DNA from: Brachionus koreanus | Lineage: Eukaryota; Rotifera; Eurotatoria; Ploima; Brachionidae | Reading direction: 5' to 3' | DNA length: 64,000 nt | Assembly (NCBI GenBank): GCA_016987375.1 | Contig: PJRA01000077.1 | Span: 691,744-755,743, forward strand | Part shown: positions 1 to 12,529 of the stretch, in pieces | Layout of the letters: every line of letters begins with the position of its first letter | How positions within the stretch are numbered: the first letter of the stretch is position 1 | Notes under the pieces: generated by a model | Told to the model about the DNA's origin: nothing | The model's database searches: none | Seen by the model: the letters and a program-made list of their open reading frames with translations, nothing else | Program-made: the position numbers and the translations under genes

Positions 1-63
1 AAATAAATTTTTTACATCAGAAAAAAGAACAGAACTTAATATCATTTTTATTTTTTGAGATAT

Positions 64-433
64 TCGCTTTTAATTTTTGTCCATTTACTTATGCATCACC
101 CGTTAATACAAAAGACAGCAAGTTAACAAGAGATTTTACTGGTGCTGAAAAATTAAAAATATTTAAGTTAATTGATATAAATAGTGATTTTAATTCTATT
201 TATAAAAGTGAGTCAGTCCATAAATTATGGAAAAGTTTTTAAGAAATTTATAATGACTTGAGAGATAATTCACTCTCTGCTGAAATGACTTAAGAAAAAA
301 CAAAAAATTGGTTTAATTTATTTAAATCTATTTATCTTGAAAAGCATATTACACCATATATTCATTCATTTTGCTCACATTTGCATCAATTTCAACGTTA
401 GTATGGATATATAAATATTTTTAATCTGCAAGG
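64..433 (+). pseudogene. Decayed transposon-related ORF
   Basis: A single frame can be followed for about 120 codons but is broken by three in-frame stops. It carries a tryptophan-centred motif (HKLWKSF) and, near the end, KHITPYIHSF followed by a HLHQFQR-like stretch. I associate this arrangement with a multicopy, transposon-related protein family of invertebrate genomes, but I cannot name the family with certainty. There is no start codon or splice context. It is a relic rather than a gene. Confidence 0.45.
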
Positions 434-1140
434 TAATTTATTTACAAAAAAAATACATGTGTTCGACTTCATATATAATGACATAAAAATAAATTTTTTT
501 TTTTTGATTATGTTATTTTGACTGTCTATTTTAATATACAGTCATGATGTGAAAAGTTAATTTCAGGCACTATACAATTTAAATGCTCAGGTTACATTTG
601 AATCGACTTTTTAGATAAAATGGAATGAGATTGAGAAGCAATTAAATTGCTCCGAAAGAAAAAAATAAGCTCAAAGAAATTAATTTTGAGTGAATTTTCA
701 TTTTTGATTTTAAAAAAATTAATCAAATAAACAAATCAAAAATCATACCGCCTTTTTTTTTCCTAATGATTGATATCGATAGCATACCTATTGAAAAATT
801 CAAATAAAACATTTTAAATTTTTCAAATAAAACATTTTTTTATTTCAAATAGAAAGCATGAATGTGGTAAATTTCAATATTGATCTCTTGATCACAAAGA
901 AATTTATCAATTTTGAGTAAAAAAATCCAAACGTTTGATTTTGCGATTGGTTCTATTAAATTTTCGCTATTCTTTAAATTAAATCTTAAATTTCATTTTT
1001 GTCATTTTTGGATAATTTGCTTTTTTAATATTCTTTTTTTTTGTGAAAATTTTATGAGACTGGATACCTAATTTTTATTAGAAATGAAAAATTTAATTAT
1101 CATTATTATTTAATTTAAAAATTGTCCTCTACTCTCTTGT

Positions 1141-1530
1141 GCTTTTTTTCTTAAACTTTCAACATGATCATAAACAACAAGGATGGCTTTTTTTAACATA
1201 TTACCAAACGAGTTTTGCCACGACTCTACATGATTGAGGCTTCGAGGTATATTGTTTAATATTCTTGAATGAATACTCCAAAGTTCAATATCGAATAATG
1301 GCTAAGCTCTTGTTGTTATTATCTTGATGCCTCTTCCTCTTTACCCAAATAATTGTCTTCAAAATAATCATACAATAAAGAAATATTTTTTTGGACTGGA
1401 TCAGTTACGTCTAAATTTGATTTCATTTTTGAAAATAATTCACAAACATCTTCAGGTGGTACGTAACTGTTAGTTAGAACTGAATCTAAGGTGGTTTTGT
1501 ACTTAAATTGTATCTATTGTAGGAGCTTTG
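1141..1530 (-). pseudogene. Possible MULE-type transposase relic
   Basis: On the minus strand, broken frames contain a stretch reading roughly PPEDVCELFSKMKSN and, after further stops, LEASIM and VYDHV/LFMIMLKV-like pieces. The layout resembles the C-terminal part of MULE-like transposases, where a VESWH-type motif is followed by a helical segment. Several stops and frame changes make it non-coding. The family call is weak. Confidence 0.22.
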
Positions 1531-2071
1531 AATCAGAAAATGCTTGATCTTGTGAGCTATTAATTCATGGTTTTGCTTTGTGGTTATAAATTCCTAAAAC
1601 TTGGCTAAATTTTTTTTATCTTTTATTATGAAAAAAGTTATCAACTATAAAACTATTTATCTAATGACAAAAATTTAACCCAATTTTTTATTAAATTCTA
1701 CTCTATTAATGACTTTTATTACTCTTTAAAAATTTCACTAAAAAAATCATTACAAATAAGCTATTTATTTTTTAGAAATTAAACAAGAAGATTTTTATTT
1801 TTTTTTCAAGAGTCTAAAAAATTGAACTTTTAGAAAAAAAAAATTTCCTTTAAAGAATAATTCAAATTTTTTATAAATATCTAATATAAAAATTAATTAT
1901 TTTCGAAGCCATTAAAAAAAATATTTTTTCAAGTTTTTCAATTATTTATCTAATTAAAAAAAAATAATAATTAAATAAAATACAAAAAATTATAAATTAT
2001 TTTTAATTTAAATAAAATTAATAAAAATATTCACAGACTCGTTTTGTTTTTCTACTTGGTTACAATTGAAT

Positions 2072-2638
2072 CTATTCAAAGTAAATGCCAAATAAAGACA
2101 CAGCCGCATAAATAGTTGCATTCTTGTAAGAAACACTGGCCACATTGTCAAAATTGCTGTCCCAAAGACATCGACTTCCGTATCTCACATCCTGTCCCTT
2201 GGCATCAGTGATTACAACATGAGATATTAGCTTGTACCTTGGCGAAGCCGAGTTTAGCTGAAATCGGGCTTCTTTCATAATTTCTTGTGAGACCAACTTG
2301 GTCAATTGTCCACACTTGCTCGGATCATAGGTCCTGTTTTTTAACAGCTCTTCTAAAACCTCGTACAATTTAGATTCTAATTTTTCCGGCTTGAATTTTT
2401 CATGTTCTTCGGGTTCCATTCTGTATGTGTTCTGAAGTTTGATTCTTGGATAGCCAGTATCTTGACTGGACCTTCTGGAGCCCTGAGACAAAGCGTGAGA
2501 CATCCTCCTCGGGTATATAGACTTCCTTGCTGTTTGCCAAATCGACTGTCGCCGCTCAATACCTGTTTTGCTGGTTTGGGCGTCGTCCACAAACGATATT
2601 GACGGTCTGCGCAATCCTCCTCCCTGTTTATCAGACAT
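2072..2638 (-). CDS. Tctex1-domain dynein light chain-like protein (TCTEX1D/DYNLT5-like)
   Basis: Encodes about 188 aa from the ATG at 2638. The open frame continues upstream, but that extension is a low-complexity Lys/Phe/Asn run and a splice-acceptor-like sequence (ccttttcaatag) lies one base before this ATG, so I start here. The N-terminal ~70 residues are basic, Ser/Arg-rich and probably disordered. Residues ~75-188 form a Tctex1 domain: KLYEVLEELL helix, the conserved YKLISHVVI strand, the SRCLWD turn, and an ending in VSLFGIYFE, typical of the family's C-terminal strand. Members are light chains of axonemal or cytoplasmic dynein or ciliary adaptors. This longer-tailed form resembles the TCTEX1D/DYNLT5 subgroup. 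No intron is seen in the coding part. Confidence 0.85.
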   Translation of the reverse strand: MSDKQGGGLRRPSISFVDDAQTSKTGIERRQSIWQTARKSIYPRRMSHALSQGSRRSSQDTGYPRIKLQNTYRMEPEEHEKFKPEKLESKLYEVLEELLKNRTYDPSKCGQLTKLVSQEIMKEARFQLNSASPRYKLISHVVITDAKGQDVRYGSRCLWDSNFDNVASVSYKNATIYAAVSLFGIYFE

Positions 2639-2660
2639 TCTATTGAAAAGGAAATTTTTA

Positions 2661-5064
2661 TTTTTTTTTTTTTTTACAAAAAAAATCAAGTTATTCAAGA
2701 AAATAAAATAAAAATATGTGTTTGTTGATTTCAGCTCGGAATATTGATAATTAAAACCCAATGAGTTCTTCGAGCTTGCTTAAAATACACTATGGTTAAG
2801 TAATTTAATAATTCTCGTAGGTTAGCAACAAGAAATGAATTTAATTTGAGCGTTAAGGAGTATTTTTGTTTTTTTTTCTTTTCTTCATATTTGTAAAGAA
2901 ACAAAGTCTTAATGTGTTGTTTTTGTTTGACGTTCGGCACTAATTTTCTTAATAGAAACTAAATTTAAACAAAAAGAAAGAGAATATAATTGTTTGGTTT
3001 TAAAGCTAGTTGTTTTGTTTTTAGGCAATTGAGACAAACCTTGACAAAAATATAAAGAAAAAAAATAATCGAAAAAAGTATATAAAACAATTTCCAAAAA
3101 TTGTAAAATTTTAATTTTTTTTTTTTTGATCAAAAATTTTATTAACTCTTTTTAGATTATTTAACTTAACGAGCTTTTATTTTTTTTTTGTTGTTATCAA
3201 ATTTTCAACAAAATAAAATAACTATGAAAGCCTTTTCGGTGTTTTAATTAATGCCAAATTAAATTAAGTCTTTTTTTATCAACATAAAAACTTTAACTCC
3301 AAATTTATGATATACTAATGAATTTTTATTTATTTTTTTCAGTGTAATAAATTTTAATCAATAAAACTGAAAAAAAAGATTTTGTTTCCAGAATTGAATT
3401 TTATTGCTATAAAATTTAATTTTTTAATTATTGATTTTTTGGTGTGTTAAAATTAATTAATTTTGTTAGAATAATAAAAATTTTTTTAGTTTAAAATTTA
3501 TTAAGTTGCTTTAAAAAACTTACGAAATATATTGATTAGTTGTTATTTATAAAAGTTTAAAAATTTAAAACTAATAAAGTTTTTTTTCCTTTTTTTTTTT
3601 AAATAACATGAAACCGTGTTTTAAAAAATAGAAAATTGACAAGTGCTTAATTTAAAAATTAACAAGGTAGAAATCTTATTTGAAAAGAATTTCTAGGATA
3701 ATAAGCAAAAAAATGGCTTTATAGTTAATTTTGATTTTTTTTGAATTTTTTAATCTGCGCATTTGAAATTAAAGTAATTTGCATTTTAAATCAAAAATAA
3801 ATAAACTCTAGTTATTTTTAAAAATTTCTGATTGTAATAAGTCAATCAATAAGCTTTGATAATATAATGATAAAGTTTAAACGTAACATTTAATTTCAAA
3901 ATTAGCTAATGATTCTAATGTTGGATAATTTTTTGTCAAAATTTTTAAGGGAATAATCTAAATGGACTTATTCTATTACTGAAACGGGCTCATAATTATT
4001 TTGAACTCAATAATTAATTAATTATGTGGGATATAATTACTACTTTGAACTCATTTATTAATTATTTTTGGCCTGTAAAATTAATAAATAAGAGTTACGA
4101 AATTTCTTAAACGATAACAATTTTTATTTTAATATTTATTTATTTTAAATGAGATAAAAAAATAAAATTTCAATAATAATTTTAATAATTGAATAATTTT
4201 AATCATTTTTTTGTATATAACAAACTGGATTTTTTACTTAATTGTAAAATGGATATTTAACTGTCCATTATTCTTATTTCAATTTGTCCATGGGGCTTAA
4301 ACTTTAATTAAATAAATAAATAAAATTAAGCAAGGAAAGAATTATTTGAGTAAAATAAAAATAATTATATTTTGAATAAAGTAAAATAATAAAGAAATTT
4401 ATAAACAAAGTAAAAAGAAATTTTTGAGTAAAATTGATCATCTTGATCATCTGCTTCAGATTCATTAGATTAGTAAAGAACATTGGTTTTGCGACACTAA
4501 AGGTCACACGGGACTTCGGGACACGCTCCCTTTGAGCCCGATCCAGAATTTTTTTTTCTTATATAGCATTTTGAATCAATAATCTGGTCCACTTTAATTA
4601 ATTTGTGTATATTATATCATTAATTAATAAGTTCATTTAAGTAATAATTGAGACTGAAAATGAGTTGAGGACATGAATAGTAATCATTATTATTGAATAA
4701 GTAAATAGTTATTCATTTTAGGTAAATTATGAGACCAAACTAGTAATTATTGTTAATGTGCAATGAGTCCATTTCAGTAACTGGATGAGCCCGAATAATT
4801 ACGACCCAATTTTTAATGTTATTTTATTGTGGACTTTTATTCAAGTCTAACGGTTAATTTGATTGAGGACGATTTTTAATTTAAAAAGATTTTTTTTAAA
4901 AATATTTATTTTGTTAAATAAATAAATAAATAGTTGTGAAAAAGCAATTAATTAAAAAAATGAAAAAAAATAAAAAACTAAAGCATGTTTCACTTGAAAA
5001 CTTTCATGAACTTGAAAATGTAATGGGAATGGAGGAACCAGATCCTTGTGTTTGATATTTGTCT
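2661..5064. other. Intergenic, no gene recognised
   Basis: AT-rich sequence with homopolymer runs. Open frames are short and low complexity. I see no domain, RNA gene or clear repeat. Confidence 0.5.
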
Positions 5065-5208
5065 AGCGACATCTTTGTCTTTATCACTGGATTAGTTAAC
5101 TAACTAAAGCCTGAGCGTTTAAGTTAGAGTTAAGCATAAATAGCTGCTCCTAAACGTCTAACGAGGAGATCGGATAGACGGGCCCAAGGGTACTAATGTA
5201 AACATTAC
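5065..5208 (+). repeat. Dispersed ~140-bp repeat, copy A
   Basis: This 144-bp segment recurs at 58210..58347 in the same orientation. The shared blocks include tatcactggatta, agcataaatagctgct and gacgggcccaagggtacta. It is more GC-rich than its surroundings and has complementary blocks that could fold: CGTTTA at 5116 with TAAACG at 5151, and CGTCTA at 5155 with TAGACG at 5175. The pairing blocks survive in the second copy although the loops differ. It could be a SINE or the tail of a retroelement; no ORF is present. Confidence 0.75.
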
Positions 5209-6567
5209 AATAGCCTTCTCTTGTTTCATCAGAACATAAATTCGTTTTTATTTATTCCTTTTTAAATTGGTCAAATAAAAAATAAATTTGACTTATAGTT
5301 CTAATTTAAACAAAATATAAATAATATTGCCATATATGAGTTTAGCTAGAAATATGTAAGGGCAGTATTGAAACAATCTGTTTAATTATATGTAAAACTA
5401 GTGGAATAATATAAAGAAGGTTAGAATACCAAGTTCCATTGTGTAATTGCTACCTTACTATTTTTTATATTTTTATACAAATCTTAGTTATTTAAAAAAA
5501 AAAGAAGAAAAGCCTTTGTTTTTAGGAAGTAGGAAGCAAAAAAACATACGAGTTTAATATTTATAGAAAAATTAAATTCAGATAGTTTCAAATAAATAAT
5601 GCTTGAAATGTAGGGTCTTTATTATTTTCAACATAGAATTTTTTAAAGGATGCCGGCTTTCTCTTAAAATCTTTTTTTAAAATACAATTCTACCCTTAAT
5701 TTTAGAAAGAAACCAAAGAAAAATGATTAAAAAAACTTCCTTAATTGAACCAGTGGCCAAATCAAGAAGTGGAGATAAAATCTTTAAATATTTTTATTCA
5801 AGATTAACAAATTCCTTTGTGACCAAAAGATCAATAATGAAATTTTCAATAACATAAATTTTATTTATACAGATTTGTGCAAAAGTCAAAAAAATAAACT
5901 CCTGCAAAAGTCATTTCAAATTTTTTTTTCTTAAATATTGTAACTTATTAACTTGAAAAAAAGGTTAAATGGTTAAAAAAGGTTTAAATTAAAGGGTTAA
6001 ATAAAAAATTAACAAAATTAACATTAATTGATGAAATCATTACGATCTTATTAATTAAAAAATTACTAATTTTTTCAATTTTAATCATTTTATATATAAA
6101 CAAGTTATCCTTATAATTTTTTGAAAAAATTTTAGACATAAAAATTTTTTTTCACTCGGACTCTTTTGCCGACGAGTTCGAGTTAACCTTGCTTCACTGT
6201 AAAATTAATTAATTTTTAAAAAATATATAAATCAAATATTATCTAATTAATTAAACTTATTGCCTATAATTGACAGAATTCTCTCTCAAAAATAAATTTC
6301 TTTACTAATTGCATTGCTTATTGAAAATAATTCAATATTTTTTTATTTATTAGTTTAATCTGAAGGAGAAGAAAAAAGAAAACAAATAAATAAAAAATAT
6401 TAATCACTTCTTAATCTCTTTTAAATATTGTCAGATAAGTGGTGCTGTTTATGATGAACGTTCAGTCCAAATTAGAAAAGAAGAAGACGACTGTTTTAAA
6501 TTTAATAAAGATCTATAAGAAAATTTTTTTTTATTTTTTTTATTTTTATTGTCAAATGATAAATAAA
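5209..6567. other. Intergenic, no gene recognised
   Basis: AT-rich with no convincing coding frame. It includes the region downstream of WDR75, which ends at 6568. No poly(A) signal can be assigned with confidence in such AT-rich sequence. Confidence 0.45.
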
Positions 6568-9500
6568 CTAATTTTCATTTTGTTTAATTAACATTGATTT
6601 TAAAAGATTTAAACAAAAGTCGCCAATTTGAGGCATCAAAAAAGCTGGCGTATTTTCGATTTTTTTCAACGAAGTTTCAAAATATTCATTTTTTTGATCA
6701 CCTAGTAAATTATCCGACAAGCCTGTGTTGATCATATCTGAATTTTTTTGTGCAAGAATACGCGCCAAATTTGATTCTACTTGATTTTTTGTCATTTTTT
6801 TCCGATTATCCCAGGATAATTCGTCCAAATGAGAATTTTTCGACCAGTTGTTTTTCCTAAGCTTTTTGACTACACCAAAATTGTCGGCATAAAATATGTT
6901 CATACATTCTAAATCGGACAAATTTTTTTCCGTATTTGGAATCATAACAAAATTTAGAAATCCATTCGTATTTAGCACAAACTCGTGGATATTTTTTATC
7001 TCAAAAATATTTTTATTTTTCTCAATGAGTGAAACTTAGAAAATTTTTATTATTTATAATTGAATAAAAAAAAAAGACAAAAAAAATGAATTACTTTTTA
7101 TTTTTGCTTTAGAATTGTCTAAATTGTCTAATTTTCTGGAAATTATGGCCACTTGAGAATCACCGATCAGATTAACATAGAGCACATCATCAACTGGTTC
7201 GCTTAGAACACAACTAGAATTCAGTGTTAACTCATTTTTGTCCAGTAAGGATTCAGTAGATGAAGACTCTTCCAAATTCCAAATGTTCAAATTTTGTTCA
7301 TGAACCACGATTAGATTGGAGTGAGACAATTTTTGCATCCACTTGACATTTTCACCCAGTTGGCAATGTATGAGATCATCGACAAAAGAGAAAGAGTTGT
7401 CCGATTCGAATCTCCACAAAGTGACAATGTAATTGAAAGAGACTGCTAAATAGTCCGAGTTGTTCAGGGTTAAAAATTCGACAATATTTGGATTGGTGTC
7501 TCTGTATCCATTAGATGTGCTGTAGACCCAGTTGGACTTGGCCGATTGAGAGCTTTTGTTCAATGTCCACGACTTAAAACAACCATCTTGACCACATGAC
7601 AAAAGAATGTTTCCATTTGGCTTAAATTTGATCTTGTTTACTCGATCATACGAGTGAGGGTGGCGTACCAATGTATTCAAGTTGAATCTAACAAGAAAAA
7701 TTTTTTTTATTTATTTTATTCATCAAATTTTAATTAATTCGCTATTAGAAGCTTTATCCAACTGGTTTCTTAACACTAGAAAACCCGATGAGTTTTTTTA
7801 GATCCCTTTTAAAAAAATAAAAACTTAAATATTTTCAATATAAATAAATTTTTTGAAATAGAAGCAAAAAACAAAACAATTTTTTTTATTTCTTAAAAAA
7901 TTTTAATTAATTTTCAGAAAGAATATTTTATTTGTCTAATTTGAAATTTTTGTTTAATATTCTAGTGTTAACTTTTTCACAATATTCTTGTGAAATAAAA
8001 TTTAAAAAAAATTATGTTTCCAACTAAATTTTTGATATTTTTTATTTGAAACAAAAAAAATATCACAAAGTGTATTTAAGTTATTGGTGTAAATTTCTTG
8101 AAATTGAGAAGAAACAAAAAAGAAAATAAGCAATAAATGTTTGGAATAGTTTACCTTAATAAACTAACCTATTCAAATGGTTCAAGAAGTAGTCTAATTT
8201 AGTCCACATAATCAAAACGGATTAAAGAAAAAAAAAATTCTAAATTTTTAAAAATACATATATTACATATTATATTTTTAATTTTTAAACCGCACTCTTC
8301 TAAAAATGCAGGTTTTATGAAGCCTTGCTTCGTAACAACTTAAAAATTAATGTTGGGAGTTAATCTCAAAAATTATTATATTACTACTAATACTACTTTT
8401 TAAAGTATACTTTAATAAATTTTTATTTAAAAAAAAAAAAAACTTTTTCGAAATTTAAGTTAACAAATTAGCAAATAATTTCTTACAGAAAACCAAAGAA
8501 AACCCTGTATATTAAAATACTTGCCAAAAAATTAAATTAAATTGACTTAATATATTGACTACTTAATTTTGATACTTAATTCTTCAGATAACCACAAATT
8601 AGAAAAATTCTTTCAAAATTTTCAAAAATAAATAAAATTAAATTGATTTTTGTGTCAAAATTTTCTAATAGATTTTAATTTTTTGAAAGAAAATTGGGAT
8701 TAAAATTATGTATTTTTTTAAAATTAAACTAGGCTTGAATTTAAATGATCAGTAATTAATAGCGTAAATCAGTATTTAATTGACATGATCGGTATTATAA
8801 TTAATTTAAAATCAACAATAGTATAGCAAGCTTTTTCGTCTAAATGAGACTGCTATCAATTTTACTTCAGCTGATGAAATTGACAGCCTCCTTAAGAAAA
8901 TAAGAGGAAAAGGTGCTCCTGGAAACGACAAAATCACGAATAAGCTACTCAAGAATCTTCCAAAATGTTTTCTACCAATTCTTTCAGAACTTTTCAATTC
9001 AACAATGATCTTCTCGCATATACCAGTCAGTTGGAAATCAGCGTTAGTAACAATGATTCCTAAGCCAATGAAAGATACCACCGATCTTACCAACTACAGG
9101 CCAATTAGTCTCTTGAATACACTCTCTAAATTGGTAGAAAAGGTGATTCAAATAAGAATAAACACATGGCTACACAAGCGCAGAATACTATCGAATTTCC
9201 AGTTTGGTTTTAGACAGCTAAGACAAACTAATGATCAAATAATTAGAGCTGTTCAGTCTGGTCTTACTGCTTTTAATCTTTTAATCTAAATGCTCTTAAA
9301 ATCAAAAGATGGGCGCAGTTTTTATAGACATAGAGAAAGCATTTGATAAAGTTTGGCACAAAGGTCTTTTATACAAATTAGATCAGCTTAAGATTCCAAA
9401 CTACCTTGGAAAATGGATAGCGAACTACCTTGCAGGAAGAAGCTTTGAGGTAAAAATAGAAAATTTCACATCTTCAAAAAAAATAATTGAATCAGGTGTC

Positions 9501-12500
9501 CCACAGGGCAGTGTCCTTGGACCAACTTTGTTTAACATTTTCTTTAACAACATTATAGACTGTTTAGATGTCAATAAGGCTGCTTTTGCCGATGATTTAA
9601 CTGTTTGGTCGATATCAAAGAGTATTGACTACATTAACACTTCTCTGCAGAAAAAACTTGAGAAAATTCACAGCTGGATTACCAAATGACGACTAAAAGT
9701 GAGCACAAAAAAAACCGCATATATTCTTTTTAATCGTGAAAACAGATTCTATATTAAAGAGCTTAAACTCATCTATGATGGAGTTGCAATCAACAGTGAA
9801 AAAAACCCGAGATTTCTAGGTATTACTCTGGATCCAGGTCTAAGACTAAATGAGTTTGCAAAAAATATAAAAGAGCGAACTACTCGATGTCTAAACATGA
9901 TCAAATCAATCAGTGGAAAAAATTGGGGAGCATATAGTAGAATAAAAATGATCACATACAAGGGACTAATCAGACCATTCGAAAAGAAATAAAGACTTAC
10001 AATCTAGCGCAAAGTATTGATGAGGGTGTTCTATGCAAATCAAAAGCTCGTCCTACAATTTTTGGTATTATCAAAAACAGCAATGATATGTCAAGTAGAA
10101 GATATTTCAAACTCGACCCGGACAATAGTCTCTTCTTAGATCTGGAAAAATATAACAATGAAAAATTCGAAACAAATACAAACGAAGTTGTAAGCAAGCA
10201 ATGATGGGCTAAAATGGATCATTATCTCGAAGTCCATGTGACAAATGTCACTAAACTTTATTAAGTCAAGTCAAGCCAAGTATAATTAATTGTATCGGTA
10301 ATATACTAGTACTGATCAGGATTTCAATGAAAATGATTATTAAAGATAGAAAAAAAGACGACAGTTTGAAGTTAATATGTCAAAAATGAATTCTATAAAG
10401 CATTGAAACATTAACAGCAACAATTAACAAATGTCACTAAACTTTATTAAGTTGAGTCAAGTCAAGTCAAGCAACGATCAATACTATTCAATTTTCTAAA
10501 TCAAAATTTTCAATTGATGATGAAGTTGAAATGCAAGATGAAGCAGAATTTCAAACTTAACCAAGAACAAACTGAAGCCGAAAGTGGATAATGGAGGAAA
10601 ACTACCCAAACAAAGAAGCAGCATTGGCAAAAATAAACGAAGAAAGAACGTCGAGCTACCATTAGAGAAATAATACTCGAAACAATAAAGATGGTAAAAT
10701 GATTTATTATAGATGTAATAAAGCTAAATTTAGAGTTGGACATTCTTAAGTTATTTACTGATTATTTTTAAATAATTTGCTTTTCATTGTATATTAAATA
10801 TTTATTATTATTATACTAATCAATCGATTATTATATATGGTCATTAAGCTAGTAATAATTAATGCTAGTAGAATTAATAGAAAAAAAATAATTACTTGTT
10901 ATTTGTAGAGTCATGAAACCAAAATTTAAGTCTGGTTTCGGGTGTAGTGACCGAGTCATCTCGCCTTTCAACAGTGGCAAGCCATGCCGAATCACTGCTA
11001 AATGCTAAGCATTCTATTTCTGTGTGAACATTTGGTCGATTCAAATTTTCTGGTGAAATATAATTTTCATTGACAATATCCAACTTGAATTATGAAAAAA
11101 AAAAAGCATAAACGCATACATTTAAATGAGAATAGTCTAATTTACATTGAACAATAGTTTGTCCGAATTAGTCGAATAGAATTGGAGATGACCAGGCTTT
11201 CCATTTGTGACCAAACAGTTTAATCTGTTGAAATAAGTCAATCCAGTCGGATACAGAGAAAAATTTGCATTTTTCAGCATTTCTTTGTTCATGGTTTGAA
11301 AGTGAGGACACAAAAATGTGCTTATGGTTTGTACAACTTTCATGTTAGCTCCCATTAAGTGAATTGCTTCACAATTAAAATAAATATTTTCCTTTATTAA
11401 TTAAATAATTAAAATAATTTAATTTACTATTATCTAAATGTTTGGTTATGTAAACAGAATTGTCTATGGATGCAAGTATGTCTGTAATTGGCGATCCCAA
11501 TCTAGGCTTGAAGTCTTTTTGTCCACTTTTAAACAGCCATTTAACCAGAACGCATTCGTGACCTCCGGACAACAAAATTGAACCTTCGGTGCTGAAATAG
11601 ACGCACAAAACTGGCAGCGAGTGCCAATGAAGCACGCACTCACTCGGCTCCGGAGTATAATCGGCACAATTTCTCAACTCGCCTTTCAAGTAATTGTACC
11701 AAAGAATTATTTTTCCACTTGTTGTTCCTGTAGCTATGCAATCTTCGTTTGGATGCAGAGCCAAACATGTTAGCTCAATTTTTGATTTGTATCTTATTGC
11801 AACAAGAAAAAAAATTTATCTATTAAAAAAAAATTCCCAACAAAAAAATTCATATAAAGCATTACTTGAGAGTGTAAACTGAATTCTTAAAATGACTAAT
11901 GACTATTTTTTTGCGTCCTTCTATGTAAGCAATATAATTTTCCTGAATAAAAAAAAATGAAAGATAAGGAAAAAAAAAATTCTAATTTAAAAAATTTACA
12001 TTTTTATCTACAGATATTTGTAATTTGTCCAAATTGAGTGATAAATTAGAGACAATCAATTGATGCTCAATAGTTTTACTGCTTTTCAGGACAGAGGTGT
12101 CTAACAACAGTCTGTAAAACGATGGGCCAGATTGGTTGGAATTTTTCAAGTGACCAAGAGCGTAAATTGAGCTATTGACGTTGAGGATTTTGATTATGTT
12201 CAATTGACCACAATCAAAGGTTTGCATCAGCAGACCGTCCTCATAGTCCCATAGACAAATGGTCGAATTTTCATGAAAAGAAAGTAGTTGATATTTGTTG
12301 AACGGATTTAGACAAATTGAAACAATTGAGGCTTCTTTTGTGCACAATTCGCTGCAAAGTGAATCAGTATGGCTAAGTTTGAACACTATTTCACCACTAT
12401 TCAAATTAAACACATTGATGACCGAGTCATCCGTAGTGAAAAAATATCTGATAAATGAGATTAATTTATTTTATTGGCAAAACATTGACAAAACTTGTTT

Positions 12501-12529
12501 TACTTGTAATCCTGGGATATGAGCAGCAT
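6568..12529 (-). CDS. WDR75: WDR75 (UTP17), WD40 small-subunit processome protein
   Basis: Eight exons on the minus strand keep one frame: 12504-12529, 12000-12447, 11866-11942, 11428-11792, 11146-11366, 10896-11083, 7095-7687 and 6568-7034, giving 794 aa against about 830 in human. Identification rests on family-specific blocks: LALHPNEDCIATG, VTNGKPGHLQFYS, SAWLATVERR, GQDGCFKSW and a C-terminal region ending in a leucine-rich segment. WD repeats cover most of the protein. WDR75 belongs to the t-UTP/UTP-A group needed for pre-rRNA transcription and 18S processing in the nucleolus. All introns have GT-AG ends and most donors read GTAAAT or GTAATT. Intron 6 (7688-10895) is unusually long because it carries a retrotransposon. 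The start is the weak point: human WDR75 has ~25 more N-terminal residues, so an unseen short first exon may exist upstream of 12529. Confidence 0.93.
8807..10280 (+). mobile_element. 5'-truncated non-LTR retrotransposon (jockey/CR1-like) inside the WDR75 intron
   Basis: Encodes a reverse transcriptase in broken frames. From 8822 to 9289 it shows KGAPGNDKIT, IPKPMKDT, NYRPISLL and QFGFR. After a frameshift, 9303-9689 shows FIDIEKAFDKVWH, SGVPQGSVLGP and the catalytic FADD. A TGA at 9687-9689 sits where a Trp codon is expected, and the frame then continues to 9992. The C-terminal remnant is at about 10035-10203. The 3' end is a short (aagtc)n-like tail. An 11-bp direct repeat, tataattaatt, lies at 8796-8806 and again at 10281-10291, consistent with a target-site duplication around a 5'-truncated insertion. 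It is inactive and opposite in strand to the host gene. Confidence 0.85.
10432..10471 (+). repeat. Second short 3'-end fragment of the same non-LTR family
   Basis: The sequence aaatgtcactaaacttta followed by ttaag and repeated gtcaa units matches the 3' terminus of the element ending at 10280. Only about 40 bp remain, so this looks like an extremely 5'-truncated insertion or a partial duplication. Confidence 0.6.
10650..10749 (+). pseudogene. Possible FLYWCH/WRKY-like zinc-finger relic
   Basis: A short frame ending at 10749 reads DGKMIYYRCNKAKFRVGHS, which resembles the middle of FLYWCH-type fingers associated with MULE transposons. It is isolated, lies inside the WDR75 intron and has no start. 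Low certainty. Confidence 0.25.

Noticed and set aside
5065..5208. Hammerhead ribozyme in the dispersed repeat
   Set aside because: I looked for the CUGAUGA and GAAA core in both copies and did not find it.
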